The notes beneath the pieces were generated by a model. The model had not been told where the DNA came from, ran no database searches, and saw only the letters and a list, made by a program, of their open reading frames with translations. This document shows, piece by piece, positions 1-9,131 of a DNA stretch of 46,375 bases. This stretch comes from an uncultured Bacteroidales bacterium (GTDB taxonomy: Bacteria; Bacteroidota; Bacteroidia; Bacteroidales; UBA932). Numbering within the stretch: the stretch's first letter is position 1; the number at the start of each line of letters is the position of its first letter. Where the stretch lies: positions 1 through 46,375 of the forward strand of contig ONXC01000019.1 in NCBI GenBank assembly GCA_900321715.1, in the 5' to 3' direction. The translations under genes were made by a program, and so were the position numbers.

Positions 1-20
1 GGCTTAATTAAAATACCCAT
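1..20 (-). CDS. rplW: Ribosomal protein L23, first codons only (runs off the window)
   Basis: Reading the minus strand from position 20 gives an ATG followed by codons for MGILIK, which resembles the usual N-terminus of Bacteroidetes L23. A strong purine-rich ribosome binding site (AAAGGAGAAAAG) lies just upstream, between it and the rplD stop. Gene order L3-L4-L23 is the standard S10-operon order, so identity rests mainly on context. Confidence 0.75.
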
Positions 21-33
21 TGTCTTTTCTCCT

Positions 34-660
34 TTACTTTACTCTTGCTGCGAGGATGTCCTGCACGCCGTCCACAAGCACCAGGGAATGGGCATTCATA
101 ATGGCGTAGGTATTGATCTCGTCAACGGTTATAACCTGCACATTGGGCAGATTGCGGGATGACAGGAAAATATTGTTGGAGTTCTCAGGAAGTACAACAA
201 GAACCTTGCGCTCACCAGCCTTGATGGCGGAGAGGATGTTCTTAAGCTCCTTGGTCTTGGGGGCGTCCATTGCGAAGGGCTCCACAAGGATGATCTTGCC
301 TTCAGCGGCCTTGTATGAAAGGGCGCTTACGCGAGCGAGCTGCTTTACTTTCTTATTGAGCTTGAAGCGGTAATCGCGGGGCTTGGGGCCGAAAACGTTG
401 CCACCACCTACGAAGATACCAGCCTTGAGGGAGCCGTGACGTGCACCGCCGCCGCCCTTCTGGCGTCCGAGCTTCTTGGTGGAATATGCAACCTCACTGC
501 GGTCCTTGGCCTTGGCAGTGCCCTGACGCTGAGCTGCGAGGTACTGGAGAACATCCAGATAGATGACGTGGTCGTTGGGCTCTACGCCGAACACCTTTTC
601 GTCAAGGACAACTTTCTTTCCTGAAAGTGTGCCGTCAATCTTATAAACAGAAAGTTCCAT
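34..660 (-). CDS. rplD: 50S ribosomal protein L4
   Basis: L4 binds 23S rRNA early in large-subunit assembly and its extended loop lines the peptide exit tunnel. The 208-residue product has the usual length; the glycine- and arginine-rich loop (KLGRQKGGGGARHGS, around residues 63-77) and the following GPKPRDYRFKLNKK segment are typical of bacterial L4. It lies 3 bases after rplC and 13 bases before rplW on the same strand, so it is part of the same ribosomal operon. In enterobacteria L4 also represses its own operon; nothing here shows that this happens in this organism. Confidence 0.98.
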   Translation of the reverse strand: MELSVYKIDGTLSGKKVVLDEKVFGVEPNDHVIYLDVLQYLAAQRQGTAKAKDRSEVAYSTKKLGRQKGGGGARHGSLKAGIFVGGGNVFGPKPRDYRFKLNKKVKQLARVSALSYKAAEGKIILVEPFAMDAPKTKELKNILSAIKAGERKVLVVLPENSNNIFLSSRNLPNVQVITVDEINTYAIMNAHSLVLVDGVQDILAARVK

Positions 661-663
661 AGT

Positions 664-1290
664 TTAGTCCTCCAGAATTAAGTAAGAACCTTTGGCTCCG
701 GGAACGGAACCCTTTACTACTACGAGGTTGCTCTCAGGGATAACTTTCAGAACCTCAAGGTTGAAAACCTTAACGCGTTCGTTACCCATGTGACCTGCCA
801 TACGCATTCCGGGGAATACGCGTGAAGGCCATGAGGAAGCACCCATGGAACCAGGGTGACGGAGACGGTTGTGCTGACCGTGGGTCACACCACCGACACC
901 GGCGAATCCGTGGCGCTTTACGACGCCCTGGAAACCCTTACCTTTAGAAGTACCAACAACGTCGATGTACTTAACATCCTCTGTGAAGATGTCAGAGACG
1001 GTGATGGTGTCTCCAAGCTTGACCTCTCCGGCGAAGTCTGCGGGGAATTCCACAAGCTTCTTCTTGGGAGTGGTGCCAGCCTTCTCAAAATGACCCTTCA
1101 GGGCCGCGCTTGTCCGTTTCTCTTTCTTTTCGTCATAGGCAAGCTGCACTGCGGCGTAACCGTCGGTTTCCACGGTGCGGATTTGCGTGACAACACACGG
1201 ACCAGCCTCGATGACGGTGCACGGTATATTCTTACCGTCGGCACCGAAGACGGAAATCATTCCGACTTTCTTTCCAATAATACCAGGCAT
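664..1290 (-). CDS. rplC: 50S ribosomal protein L3
   Basis: L3 is an early-assembly 23S rRNA-binding protein whose loop approaches the peptidyl transferase centre. The 208-residue product is the expected length and contains the diagnostic stretch [17 protein letters not shown] followed by [17 protein letters not shown]. Unlike the usual Bacteroidetes arrangement, rpsJ (S10) is not directly upstream: the next gene starts divergently at 1590, and a good promoter lies 70-100 bases before the rplC start. The ribosomal operon therefore appears to begin with rplC here. Confidence 0.98.
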   Translation of the reverse strand: MPGIIGKKVGMISVFGADGKNIPCTVIEAGPCVVTQIRTVETDGYAAVQLAYDEKKEKRTSAALKGHFEKAGTTPKKKLVEFPADFAGEVKLGDTITVSDIFTEDVKYIDVVGTSKGKGFQGVVKRHGFAGVGGVTHGQHNRLRHPGSMGASSWPSRVFPGMRMAGHMGNERVKVFNLEVLKVIPESNLVVVKGSVPGAKGSYLILED

Positions 1291-1363
1291 TGGTGTTTGT
1301 TAATTAATTGTTTATTAATACTTTAACGCTCATTGTAGGCCTCTTGGGCACAATTGCGGACCG

Positions 1364-1395
1364 CAAAGATACGGATAAATATTTTATTTTCCAAA
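1364..1395 (-). promoter_or_regulatory. Promoter of the rplC-rplD-rplW operon
   Basis: On the minus strand TTTG (1395-1392) and TATCTTTG (1371-1364) are separated by 20 bases, an exact match to the Bacteroidetes -33/-7 consensus (TTTG, 19-21 bases, TAnnTTTG). Transcription would start near 1357, giving a leader of about 65 bases before rplC. Confidence 0.8.
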
Positions 1396-1533
1396 AGTTA
1401 TGAACATCATTTTCAACAGTTTTCCCCTACCCGTCCCCTCTTTCCTTCATGACGAAGGAAGGGGCGGGCAGGGAGATGGACGGGCAGAGCGAAAGCGGAA
1501 CGTGGGAAATCGAAACAAAAAGAAACGAAAAGG

Positions 1534-1564
1534 CTTGTTTTATAGGAAGTTTTTACTACTTTTG
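1534..1564 (+). promoter_or_regulatory. Promoter of the membrane iron-sulfur protein gene
   Basis: CTTG (1534-1537) and TACTTTTG (1557-1564) are separated by 19 bases, fitting the Bacteroidetes -33/-7 pattern. The predicted start of transcription near 1571 lies downstream of the longest possible ORF start (1449) and so supports the ATG at 1590. Confidence 0.7.
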
Positions 1565-1589
1565 TATAACTAACCGAAACTGTTCAACC

Positions 1590-3596
1590 ATGAAGTCTCC
1601 TGTTAAGAAGAACTGGCCCCGCTATGTACTGCAATGGGGCGCTCTTGCTGCAATCATTTTCTTTGTAACCGGCCTTGCACGACTCATTTTCACAAAGATG
1701 GAACCCGCAGACCCTGAGGCCTTGTGCCCCATGGGAGGGCTGGAGGCCTTCACCACCTTCCTGGTAAGGGGTTCGCTTCCCTGCAGCATGAGTTCCCTAC
1801 AGATTATCCTGGGAATATGCCTTGCGGCGGCGGTAATCCTGTTCAGCAAGCTGTTCTGCGGCTATCTATGCCCTGTGGGCACGGTGGAAGACCTCCTCAT
1901 GAAACTCCGCAAGGGAATTGGCATAAAAGCCATCCGCATCAAAAACGGAAGCATCGCAGACAAGGCGCTGCGCATAGTGAAGTACATCCTGGTGTTCTGG
2001 ATTTTCTACATGACCGCAACGGCCAGTGAACTTTTCTGCAAGAACCTGGACCCTTATTACGCCATTGCAACGGGCTTCAAGGGAGAGATAACACTTTGGA
2101 TGTCAATTGTTACCGTAACGTTCCTCATCCTTGGCGGCTTCATTGTGGACATGTTCTGGTGCAAGTACCTGTGTCCGCTTGGAGCCATCTCCAACTCCCT
2201 TAAGTTCTGGGCATGGATACTTGGAATCACCGTAATCTGGTGGCTCCTTGGCCTCATCGGCCTCCATCTTCCCTGGTGGGTGCTCCTTGGCGTCCTTTGC
2301 CTTGCCGGATACCTCCTGGAAATCCTTTGCGGGAAGCCTAAGCTCCAGGTCATGCACGTTGTCAAGAACGACGCCCTGTGCACCGGCTGCGGCCTCTGCA
2401 ACAAACAGTGCCCCTACCACATCAACATTGCCGAAGCCAAGGGCAAGGTGGAATGCGTGGACTGCACCCTCTGCGGCGAATGCGTAGGCGCCTGCTCCAA
2501 AAAAGCAATTGAAATAGGCCTCAATCAAAAGGCCAAGGGCGGCGCCTGGAAATTCGTCCCCGCCATCATCACCATAGTGCTTCTGTGTGTGGGCATATAC
2601 ATTGGCGGAAAGACGGAACTTCCCACCATCAACGAGGAATGGAACATGGAAAACGTGGATGCCGGCGCCCTCAAGAGCTTTGACATAGAGCCTCTCAGAA
2701 GCGTCAAGTGCTTTGGCAGCTCAATGGCCTTCAAGGGAAAACTCACCCAGATTCCCGGCACCCACGGCGTAAAGACCTACGTGGGCAAGCACCGCGTCCA
2801 TATCACCTACGACCCCTCCGTCACCTCCCCGGAAAAGATTCAGGAAGCCATCTTCGTACCCACCAAGTTCAAGGTTTCGGCCCCGGATCTTGGAAGCGTC
2901 ACCCAGGTGAAGAAGGTAACCATCCGCACGGAATCCATGCCGGACAAGATGGACCTCAACAACTTCGGCATGCAGCTTCGCCTCTCCGGCAAGAAGATTT
3001 ACGGCGTGGAGAGCGAATTCGGCTGCCCGCTGTATATCCGCGTTTACATGGACCCTGAAGAGCAGGCCGATGCCAAGTGGTTCAAGCAGATTGTAGAGAA
3101 AAAGGCGCTTGAAATGCCCCTCCCGGACGGTACCGTCAGGACCACTCCTCTTTCCTTCAAGTTTGTGGAAATGGAAGAAGGCGAGGAACTTATCCCCGTG
3201 GAAGACTATGTCCGTCACATGTTCTCCCCCTTCAAGGCCGAATTCAACGGCAAGTACGATGACGGCATCAAGAAGCGCGCCCTGGTGTACGAAGGCAAGC
3301 CCCAGTTCAAGTACGAGATTGCCGACGCCAACTACGAGAAACCAGTCTTCACCCGCAACCTTCCCTTCCTGAGCAACCACATCTCCAGGGAGGAAGGCGT
3401 GATTGGCGTGTACCTCAACCTCAACGAGGAACTGACCCCCGCCCTCCAGATAAGGTTTGCGGCTCCCTGCACCGAGGCCCGCATATGGGAACTTCTCAAT
3501 GAGGATCCCTGGACCATCACCTACAAGGAAGACGACGTACGCGAGGAAGCCGCCAAGCTAAGCTTCAAGAACCCCGGAGTTGTAAAGCCCTGGTAA
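1590..3596 (+). CDS. Polytopic membrane 4Fe-4S protein (NapH/CcoG-like core) with a periplasmic-like C-terminal region
   Basis: About 668 residues starting at MKSPVKKNW. The N-terminal half has several hydrophobic helices and two CxxxCP motifs (CGYLCPVG and CKYLCPLG), the signature of NapH/NosR/CcoG-type membrane electron carriers. Two ferredoxin-type clusters follow (CTGCGLCNKQCPYH and CVDCTLCGECVGAC, near residues 255-305), then one more membrane helix. The C-terminal half (about 300 residues) includes a stretch resembling the ferredoxin-like fold of heavy-metal-associated domains, but with CFGSS instead of a CxxC metal site. It probably moves electrons across the inner membrane; donor and acceptor cannot be told from sequence. 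The family assignment is firm, the role is inferred. It precedes a TonB receptor operon but has its own promoter. Confidence 0.85.
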   Translation: MKSPVKKNWPRYVLQWGALAAIIFFVTGLARLIFTKMEPADPEALCPMGGLEAFTTFLVRGSLPCSMSSLQIILGICLAAAVILFSKLFCGYLCPVGTVEDLLMKLRKGIGIKAIRIKNGSIADKALRIVKYILVFWIFYMTATASELFCKNLDPYYAIATGFKGEITLWMSIVTVTFLILGGFIVDMFWCKYLCPLGAISNSLKFWAWILGITVIWWLLGLIGLHLPWWVLLGVLCLAGYLLEILCGKPKLQVMHVVKNDALCTGCGLCNKQCPYHINIAEAKGKVECVDCTLCGECVGACSKKAIEIGLNQKAKGGAWKFVPAIITIVLLCVGIYIGGKTELPTINEEWNMENVDAGALKSFDIEPLRSVKCFGSSMAFKGKLTQIPGTHGVKTYVGKHRVHITYDPSVTSPEKIQEAIFVPTKFKVSAPDLGSVTQVKKVTIRTESMPDKMDLNNFGMQLRLSGKKIYGVESEFGCPLYIRVYMDPEEQADAKWFKQIVEKKALEMPLPDGTVRTTPLSFKFVEMEEGEELIPVEDYVRHMFSPFKAEFNGKYDDGIKKRALVYEGKPQFKYEIADANYEKPVFTRNLPFLSNHISREEGVIGVYLNLNEELTPALQIRFAAPCTEARIWELLNEDPWTITYKEDDVREEAAKLSFKNPGVVKPW

Positions 3597-3613
3597 TATC
3601 CCCAATAATTGGG

Positions 3614-3645
3614 ATTGACGGTAAACGCCGTATCCTGTATCTTTG
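3614..3645 (+). promoter_or_regulatory. Promoter of the TonB receptor operon, nearly leaderless
   Basis: ATTG (3614-3617) and TATCTTTG (3638-3645) are 20 bases apart. The start codon at 3655 lies only 9 bases beyond the -7 box, so the transcript would have almost no 5' leader. Confidence 0.7.
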
Positions 3646-3654
3646 CACTCCTAT

Positions 3655-6441
3655 ATGAAACGGACCATCCTCATACTTATTCTTTTCCTGGCGTCTACGG
3701 CGGCGGCACTTGCCGCCGGCGGGCTGGAGATTTCCGGCAAGGTGGTGGATGCCGCCAGCGGAGAGCCCGTGCCGGGAGTCATAGTGCGCCTGGACGAAAA
3801 CTACCTTTGGGCCATAACGGATGAAGACGGAGAGTTTGAGCTGGAAGGTGTCCAGAAGGGAACTTACGCCCTGGAGGTCTCCTGCCTGGGATACGTAACC
3901 TACACCCGGGAAATAAAAGTGACAAGGGACATCGAGGACATCGTAATCAAGATCTCCGAAAACACCCTTGCCCTCAAGGAAGTTGTCGTTACGGCCGAAA
4001 CCTCCAAGGACAACCTCAACACCACCCAGAAGATTGGCCGCACGGCCCTGGACCACCTCCAGATGAGCGGTATGGACGGCATAGCAGCCCTGCTCCCCGG
4101 CGGCAAGACCATTAATCCGGACCTTACTCAGAATAACGCCCTGTCGCTGCGCGCGGCGGGCTCCGACGCCGGCAACGCCGCATTCTCCACGGCCGTGGAG
4201 GTGAACGGCGTAAGAATGGGAGACAACGCCAACTTTGCCGGGATGGCGGGAATCGGCACTAGGAGCATCTCCGTTGAGAACATAGAGAGCGTGGAGGTGA
4301 TTACGGGCGTACCAAGCGCAGAATACGGAGACCTTGGCAGCGGTATGGTCCGCGTCACCACCAAGAAGGGCCGCACGCCCTGGAACATAGTGTTTGCGGT
4401 GAATCCCCGCACCTACGAGGTATCGGCCTCAAAGGGATTTGAAATAGGGAAGGGCGTGATGAACGTGGGCCTTGAATGGGCCAACGCCACCTCAAAACTC
4501 ACCTCACCATATACTTCGTACACGCGCAGGGGCTTCACCCTGGACTACACCCGCACCTTCGCAAAGGTGCTGCGTCTGGAGGCCGGCCTGAACGGAAATA
4601 TAGGCGGAATGAACTCCAAGAGTGACCCTGACGCATTCTCCGAGGCCTATTCAAAGGTGAACGACAACCTCCTCACCCCTCACTTCAAGCTCACCTGGCT
4701 CCTCAACCGAAGCTGGATCACAAACCTTACGCTGGAAGGCAGCGTCTATTTCCACGACTCCCGCTCGCTGGACCACGCATACAACTCCAACGCCGCCGCC
4801 CTTCCTGCGGTACACGCCACCCAGATGGGATACTGGATGGCCGATGCCCTCCCCACCACCTACTATTCAGACCAGGTTGTAGACTCAAAGGAGCTGGATT
4901 ATTCCGCCTCCCTCAAGTATCATTGGCTGCATCACTGGGGCGCCGTCAAGAACCTCCTCAAGGCCGGCGTGCAGTGGAAGGCCGATGGCAACGTGGGCCG
5001 CGGCGAATGGTACGAGAACCCCGCCCTTGCCGCCAACGGCTACCGCTCCAGGCCTTACTCAGATTACCCCTATATGCACACCCTCTCCGGCTTTGTGGAG
5101 GATAACGTGACCATTCCCATCGGCCGCACAAAACTTAACCTTATGGCGGGCCTGAGGTACGAGAACGTGTTTGTTGCGGGGTCCATGTACAACGGCCTCA
5201 ACATACTGTCCCCGCGTTTCAACGCCAAGTGGGAGCTTTCAAAGAACGTTTCTCTCCGCGGCGGCTGGGGCGTTGCCGGAAAGCTTCCCTCCTTCTACAT
5301 CCTCTACCCCAAGCCTGAGTACAGGGACATCCGCACAATTGACTACTCCCACGGGAGCTCCGCCTCCTATATCTATTATACGCAGCCCTACAGGATGGAG
5401 TACAATCCTGAACTGAGGTGGCAGCGCAACCAGAACGCGGAGGTGGGCCTGGACATAGACTGGAAGGGCTTCAAGATCGGCCTTGTGGGGTTCAGCAACA
5501 TAACCAAGGCACCGTATGAGATGGGAACGGTGTACACCCCCTTCTCCTATAATATATATCAGGTGCCCGCGGGATACGCCATGCCAGATAATCCCCAGGT
5601 GCAGGTGGACCACCAGACCGGCATGGTCTACTTCATGGATCCGGAAGGGTACTACGTGCCGTCGGAGCTAAAGCTCACGGACCGTTCCTTTGCGGCTTCC
5701 CGGCGTCAGGAGAACGGGGCCGATATCCACCGCTACGGCATGGAACTCACCGTGGACTTCCCGGAAATCAAACCCATCAAGACCACATTCCGCCTGGATG
5801 CCGCCTGGAACCACACGCAGTACACATCCAACGTTTCTTCAAACCTCTACAGGGAAGGATGGTCCCACAGCATCCTGCCCGGAAGGTCGTATGAATATGC
5901 AGCCATCTACCGCGGCGGCATCTCTGTGTACAACGGCCGCATCACGGACAACGTAGACGCCAACCTCACCGCCATCACCCACATCCCCAGGGCGCGCATG
6001 GTAATCACCGTACGCCTTGAGGCGGCGCTTCTCAGAAATTCCCGTTACACGTCAGACAAAGCCTTCACGGTGGATGATAAAGGAAACATGACCGGCGGAA
6101 ACATCTATGACGGCAATTCCTACACTGCAATATACCCGGACGCCTATATGGACCTTGACGGTGTGGTACATCCTTGGACCGCGGAATCGGCCCAGGATCC
6201 TGCCCTCCAGAGACTTATCATACGCTCCGGCAACATCTACACCTTCGCACAGGACGGATACAATCCCTACATGTGCGCCAACCTCAGCGTGACAAAGGAA
6301 ATAGGAGACCACGTGTCCCTGTCCTTCTTTGCCAATAACTTCACAAACGCCCGTCCCATGGTCACAAGCCGCGCAACAGGCGTGAGCGCCATCTTCACCC
6401 CCAACTTCTATTACGGACTCCGATGCAGAATAAAATTCTAG
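3655..6441 (+). CDS. TonB-dependent outer membrane receptor with carboxypeptidase-regulatory-like domain
   Basis: About 928 residues starting at MKRTILILIL. A signal peptide (residues 1-20) is followed by a beta-sandwich carboxypeptidase-regulatory-like domain (about 24-107: GKVVDAASGEPVPGVIVRL ... VSCLGYVTY), a plug domain (about 115-230, with ENIESVEVITGVPSAEYGDLGSG) and a long beta-barrel ending in phenylalanine (RCRIKF), as outer membrane barrels do. It imports a ligand using energy from TonB. No SusD-like partner follows, which argues against a classical polysaccharide SusCD pair. The gene overlaps the next one by 19 bases and heads a five-gene operon. The substrate is unknown; metal or siderophore is possible given the company of DUF4876 and DUF6850 proteins, but this is a guess. 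Confidence 0.93.
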   Translation: MKRTILILILFLASTAAALAAGGLEISGKVVDAASGEPVPGVIVRLDENYLWAITDEDGEFELEGVQKGTYALEVSCLGYVTYTREIKVTRDIEDIVIKISENTLALKEVVVTAETSKDNLNTTQKIGRTALDHLQMSGMDGIAALLPGGKTINPDLTQNNALSLRAAGSDAGNAAFSTAVEVNGVRMGDNANFAGMAGIGTRSISVENIESVEVITGVPSAEYGDLGSGMVRVTTKKGRTPWNIVFAVNPRTYEVSASKGFEIGKGVMNVGLEWANATSKLTSPYTSYTRRGFTLDYTRTFAKVLRLEAGLNGNIGGMNSKSDPDAFSEAYSKVNDNLLTPHFKLTWLLNRSWITNLTLEGSVYFHDSRSLDHAYNSNAAALPAVHATQMGYWMADALPTTYYSDQVVDSKELDYSASLKYHWLHHWGAVKNLLKAGVQWKADGNVGRGEWYENPALAANGYRSRPYSDYPYMHTLSGFVEDNVTIPIGRTKLNLMAGLRYENVFVAGSMYNGLNILSPRFNAKWELSKNVSLRGGWGVAGKLPSFYILYPKPEYRDIRTIDYSHGSSASYIYYTQPYRMEYNPELRWQRNQNAEVGLDIDWKGFKIGLVGFSNITKAPYEMGTVYTPFSYNIYQVPAGYAMPDNPQVQVDHQTGMVYFMDPEGYYVPSELKLTDRSFAASRRQENGADIHRYGMELTVDFPEIKPIKTTFRLDAAWNHTQYTSNVSSNLYREGWSHSILPGRSYEYAAIYRGGISVYNGRITDNVDANLTAITHIPRARMVITVRLEAALLRNSRYTSDKAFTVDDKGNMTGGNIYDGNSYTAIYPDAYMDLDGVVHPWTAESAQDPALQRLIIRSGNIYTFAQDGYNPYMCANLSVTKEIGDHVSLSFFANNFTNARPMVTSRATGVSAIFTPNFYYGLRCRIKF

Positions 6442-7625
6442 GTTTATTTGCCGCCCTGGCCATTCTGGCCGGCTGTATGGACAACGGAGAGCCGTATGCC
6501 CCGGGCAGCCTCAACATCCTCACGGTAAAGGCCGTGTATCCTGACGGCATCTCCGCCAAAGGAGGCGCCACGGTATCCATCGTGGAGGTCTCCGGAATCA
6601 CTTCATATACGGTGAGTACGGGGGCCGATGGCAGCGTTGTCACGGAGGTTCCAAACGGCATCTACCGCATCACCGTAAGGGACCGCAATGAAGATTTTGT
6701 GTTCAACGCCGCAAAGGACAAGGTCCTCATTTCCAATGAGAATGTAAGCCTTGACATGGAGCTCAAGGCGTCCAAGGCCGGCGCCATAGTTGTGAAGGAA
6801 ATCTACTGCGGAGGCTGCTCCAAGGCCCCCAAGGAGGGCACTTACCAGAGTGACAAATACATCATCCTCCACAACAACAGCCTTGACACGGAATATCTTG
6901 ACGGGCTTTCGATGGGAACCCTTTCCCCCTATAACAGCAATGCCGCAAACCCGTGGCTTAATGACGGGGAACTTCCGGAATTCCTCCCTGTGATCCAGGC
7001 CATCCTGGCCATTCCGGGAAAAGGCACGGATTTCCCGCTAGAGCCCGGAGAAGATGCCGTGATAGCCCTTAACGGTGCCATAGACCACACTGCGGAATAT
7101 CCGCTTTCGGTAAATCTGAACAGGCCGGACGTATTCGCGCTCTATGACCCCGTCCTCTTCCCCAACGCCTCCTACCATCCGGCTCCGGGGCCTCTTGTCC
7201 AGGCGGCAAGATATCTTGACATCATCATAAAGACCGGCCAGGCAAACGCCTACACCCTTTCCGTCAACTCCCCCACCTTCATCCTGTTCAGGGCTCCTTC
7301 GGGCACGGACATCAGGGATTACGTGCAGCAGGCCCAGAACCAGCCGCAGGTTCCCGGCGGCGCCGAAAAAGTGATTGCGATCCCCCAGGACTGGGTAGTG
7401 GACGGGGTGGAAGTATTCAACGGCGGTTCCTCCGGCAACCAGAAGCGTCTCCCCGCCACCATTGACGCCGGCGCAGTATCGCTGAGTGAGACCTTCAAGG
7501 GCAGAACGCTCATGAGAAAGGCCGATGAATCCCTCTCCGCGGAGCAGGGCTTCGAGGTTCTTCAGGACACCAACAATTCAACAGAAGACTTTTATGAACG
7601 CGAGACACAGTCACTTCACCAGTAG
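6423..7625 (+). CDS. DUF4876-like surface lipoprotein
   Basis: 400 residues with a lipoprotein signal peptide (LAALAILAGC, cysteine near residue 18). A short beta-sandwich region (about 27-115) resembling a carboxypeptidase-regulatory fold is followed by a region starting AIVVKEIYCGGC and SDKYIILHNNS, reminiscent of lamin-tail-like DUF4876 proteins that accompany TonB receptors in Bacteroidetes. The start overlaps the receptor stop by 19 bases and its own end overlaps the next gene by 32 bases, indicating translational coupling. It is probably anchored to the outer membrane and may assist the receptor in ligand capture. The family call comes from recognition of pattern and neighbourhood; the biochemical role is unknown. 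Confidence 0.7.
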   Translation: MQNKILGLFAALAILAGCMDNGEPYAPGSLNILTVKAVYPDGISAKGGATVSIVEVSGITSYTVSTGADGSVVTEVPNGIYRITVRDRNEDFVFNAAKDKVLISNENVSLDMELKASKAGAIVVKEIYCGGCSKAPKEGTYQSDKYIILHNNSLDTEYLDGLSMGTLSPYNSNAANPWLNDGELPEFLPVIQAILAIPGKGTDFPLEPGEDAVIALNGAIDHTAEYPLSVNLNRPDVFALYDPVLFPNASYHPAPGPLVQAARYLDIIIKTGQANAYTLSVNSPTFILFRAPSGTDIRDYVQQAQNQPQVPGGAEKVIAIPQDWVVDGVEVFNGGSSGNQKRLPATIDAGAVSLSETFKGRTLMRKADESLSAEQGFEVLQDTNNSTEDFYERETQSLHQ

Positions 7626-9117
7626 AGCACTGCTGGTGGTCCTGGGCGCTTGTCTCTGCGCTCAGGCCGCCTCTGCCCAGGGTCACTGGGGAGAGGGCAT
7701 CAACATAGCCGGAGAAGCCGTAAACGCAGGTCTTGGCCATGAGGCCGAAGCCTCCGTGGGCGGCACTTTCACCTCCGGAAACTTCCGTTCCCCCTCCATG
7801 GGAAAGACCGTCTGGAGCACGCAGGCCCAGGCCGCGGCAACATCGGCCTTTGAAGACCTATATCTTACCGGCGTCTTTGGATTTGACCTTTCCTACGGTA
7901 AGGGAATGATGGGCTCCATGTTCTCAGACCCCGGATTCTATCCTATAGACGTGCTGGAATTCACCCCTGGAGACAAGGTGAAGCAGACCTACACCATAGG
8001 CGGCGGCTTCGCATGGAAAAACGGCAGCCGCTGGACTCCCGGTGCCACGGCCTCCTTCCAGGGCGTGAACTACGCAAAGCGCAAGGACCTCCGCCACACC
8101 ACCTACAGGCAGGAATTTGAGATTGCTCCTTCCGTCCACTATAGGGGAGACGCCTTTGAAGCAGGCCTCACCGGCATTTTCCGCAAGGACTCTGAATTCA
8201 TCACCGCAGAGCAGGTGGGCCAGGCCAAGGCCGATTCCTACATGGCCTTCCTTGACAAGGGCATGCGCTACGGCACCATGCAGGTCTGGGACGGCAGCGG
8301 CATCCACCTCAATGAACCCGGCGTAAACCGCCTCCCCGTGAAGCAGTACACCTACGGCGCAGCCCTTCAGGCCAGCTACGGAAAACTCCTCTACGGAGAC
8401 CTCCAGTATACCCATTCAATAGGCGAGGTTGGAGAAAAAGGCTACAACTGGTTCCGCTTCCCCGGCAATAACCTTGAGACAAAACTCATCCTCACTCTCC
8501 CCGGAGACGGCATGGTCCATAAAATAACGGCAAGTTATGAATGGCATTCCATGGAAAACTATGAAACCGTCACGGAGAAAGTGACGGAGGGCGGCGTCAC
8601 AACTCCCCGCTTACACGGAAGCAACATTATCTACAGGCATAAGGACATGAGCGCCAGCATGCAGTATGCCCTTGGCCACAAAAACGGCTGGAGGGCCATG
8701 GGCGGCATTTCCTTCGACCACGCCCGTGACCTAAGCACCCTCATGTACCCCTATTATGACGACGATCGCTCCCTGCATATGAGCCTGAATGCAGGCGGCG
8801 CGGTAGCTATCGGCCGGTTCCTCATAAGGGGCAACGTGAAGTTTATCCAGAAGATTGGAGAGCACAGCCATGTTGTGGATGTGGCCGATGCCTCCCTTGG
8901 CGTCAAAGAGCCCCCCACCCGCCTCCAGGACTGGTGGGACAGGGAGCAGGAAGCGGCCGATGCAACAAGGTTCGTTGTCATAGCGGCCGTAAGGTACAGC
9001 TTCCCCAGCGGCATCTACCTTGAGGCCAACACCTTCTGGATCCACGCCTTCAAAGTGGTCCTCATCTCCGGCAACGACCGCCAGACTTCAGGCCTTAAAC
9101 TAGGTTATAATTTTTAA
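7594..9117 (+). CDS. DUF6850-like outer membrane beta-barrel protein
   Basis: About 507 residues when started at MNARHSHFT (7594), which gives a clean signal peptide ending QAASAQ; the longer frame from 7525 would add an unlikely charged N-terminus. The mature protein alternates short aromatic and polar strands (for example YGKLLYGDLQYTHSIG) and ends GLKLGYNF with a terminal phenylalanine, as expected of an outer membrane barrel. Barrels of this kind are commonly found beside DUF4876 proteins and TonB receptors. It overlaps the preceding gene by 32 bases. Function is unknown; a role in the same uptake or surface process is inferred from the operon. Confidence 0.7.
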   Translation: MNARHSHFTSRALLVVLGACLCAQAASAQGHWGEGINIAGEAVNAGLGHEAEASVGGTFTSGNFRSPSMGKTVWSTQAQAAATSAFEDLYLTGVFGFDLSYGKGMMGSMFSDPGFYPIDVLEFTPGDKVKQTYTIGGGFAWKNGSRWTPGATASFQGVNYAKRKDLRHTTYRQEFEIAPSVHYRGDAFEAGLTGIFRKDSEFITAEQVGQAKADSYMAFLDKGMRYGTMQVWDGSGIHLNEPGVNRLPVKQYTYGAALQASYGKLLYGDLQYTHSIGEVGEKGYNWFRFPGNNLETKLILTLPGDGMVHKITASYEWHSMENYETVTEKVTEGGVTTPRLHGSNIIYRHKDMSASMQYALGHKNGWRAMGGISFDHARDLSTLMYPYYDDDRSLHMSLNAGGAVAIGRFLIRGNVKFIQKIGEHSHVVDVADASLGVKEPPTRLQDWWDREQEAADATRFVVIAAVRYSFPSGIYLEANTFWIHAFKVVLISGNDRQTSGLKLGYNF

Positions 9118-9131
9118 ACTATATGATGCTT

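Noticed and set aside
1449-1589. Longer N-terminus of the iron-sulfur membrane protein
   Set aside because: The extension is hydrophilic, lies over a good promoter (1534-1564), and removing it leaves a normal membrane-protein start.
7525-7593. Upstream start of the DUF6850-like gene
   Set aside because: The extra 23 residues are arginine- and serine-rich and would spoil the signal peptide that begins at 7594.
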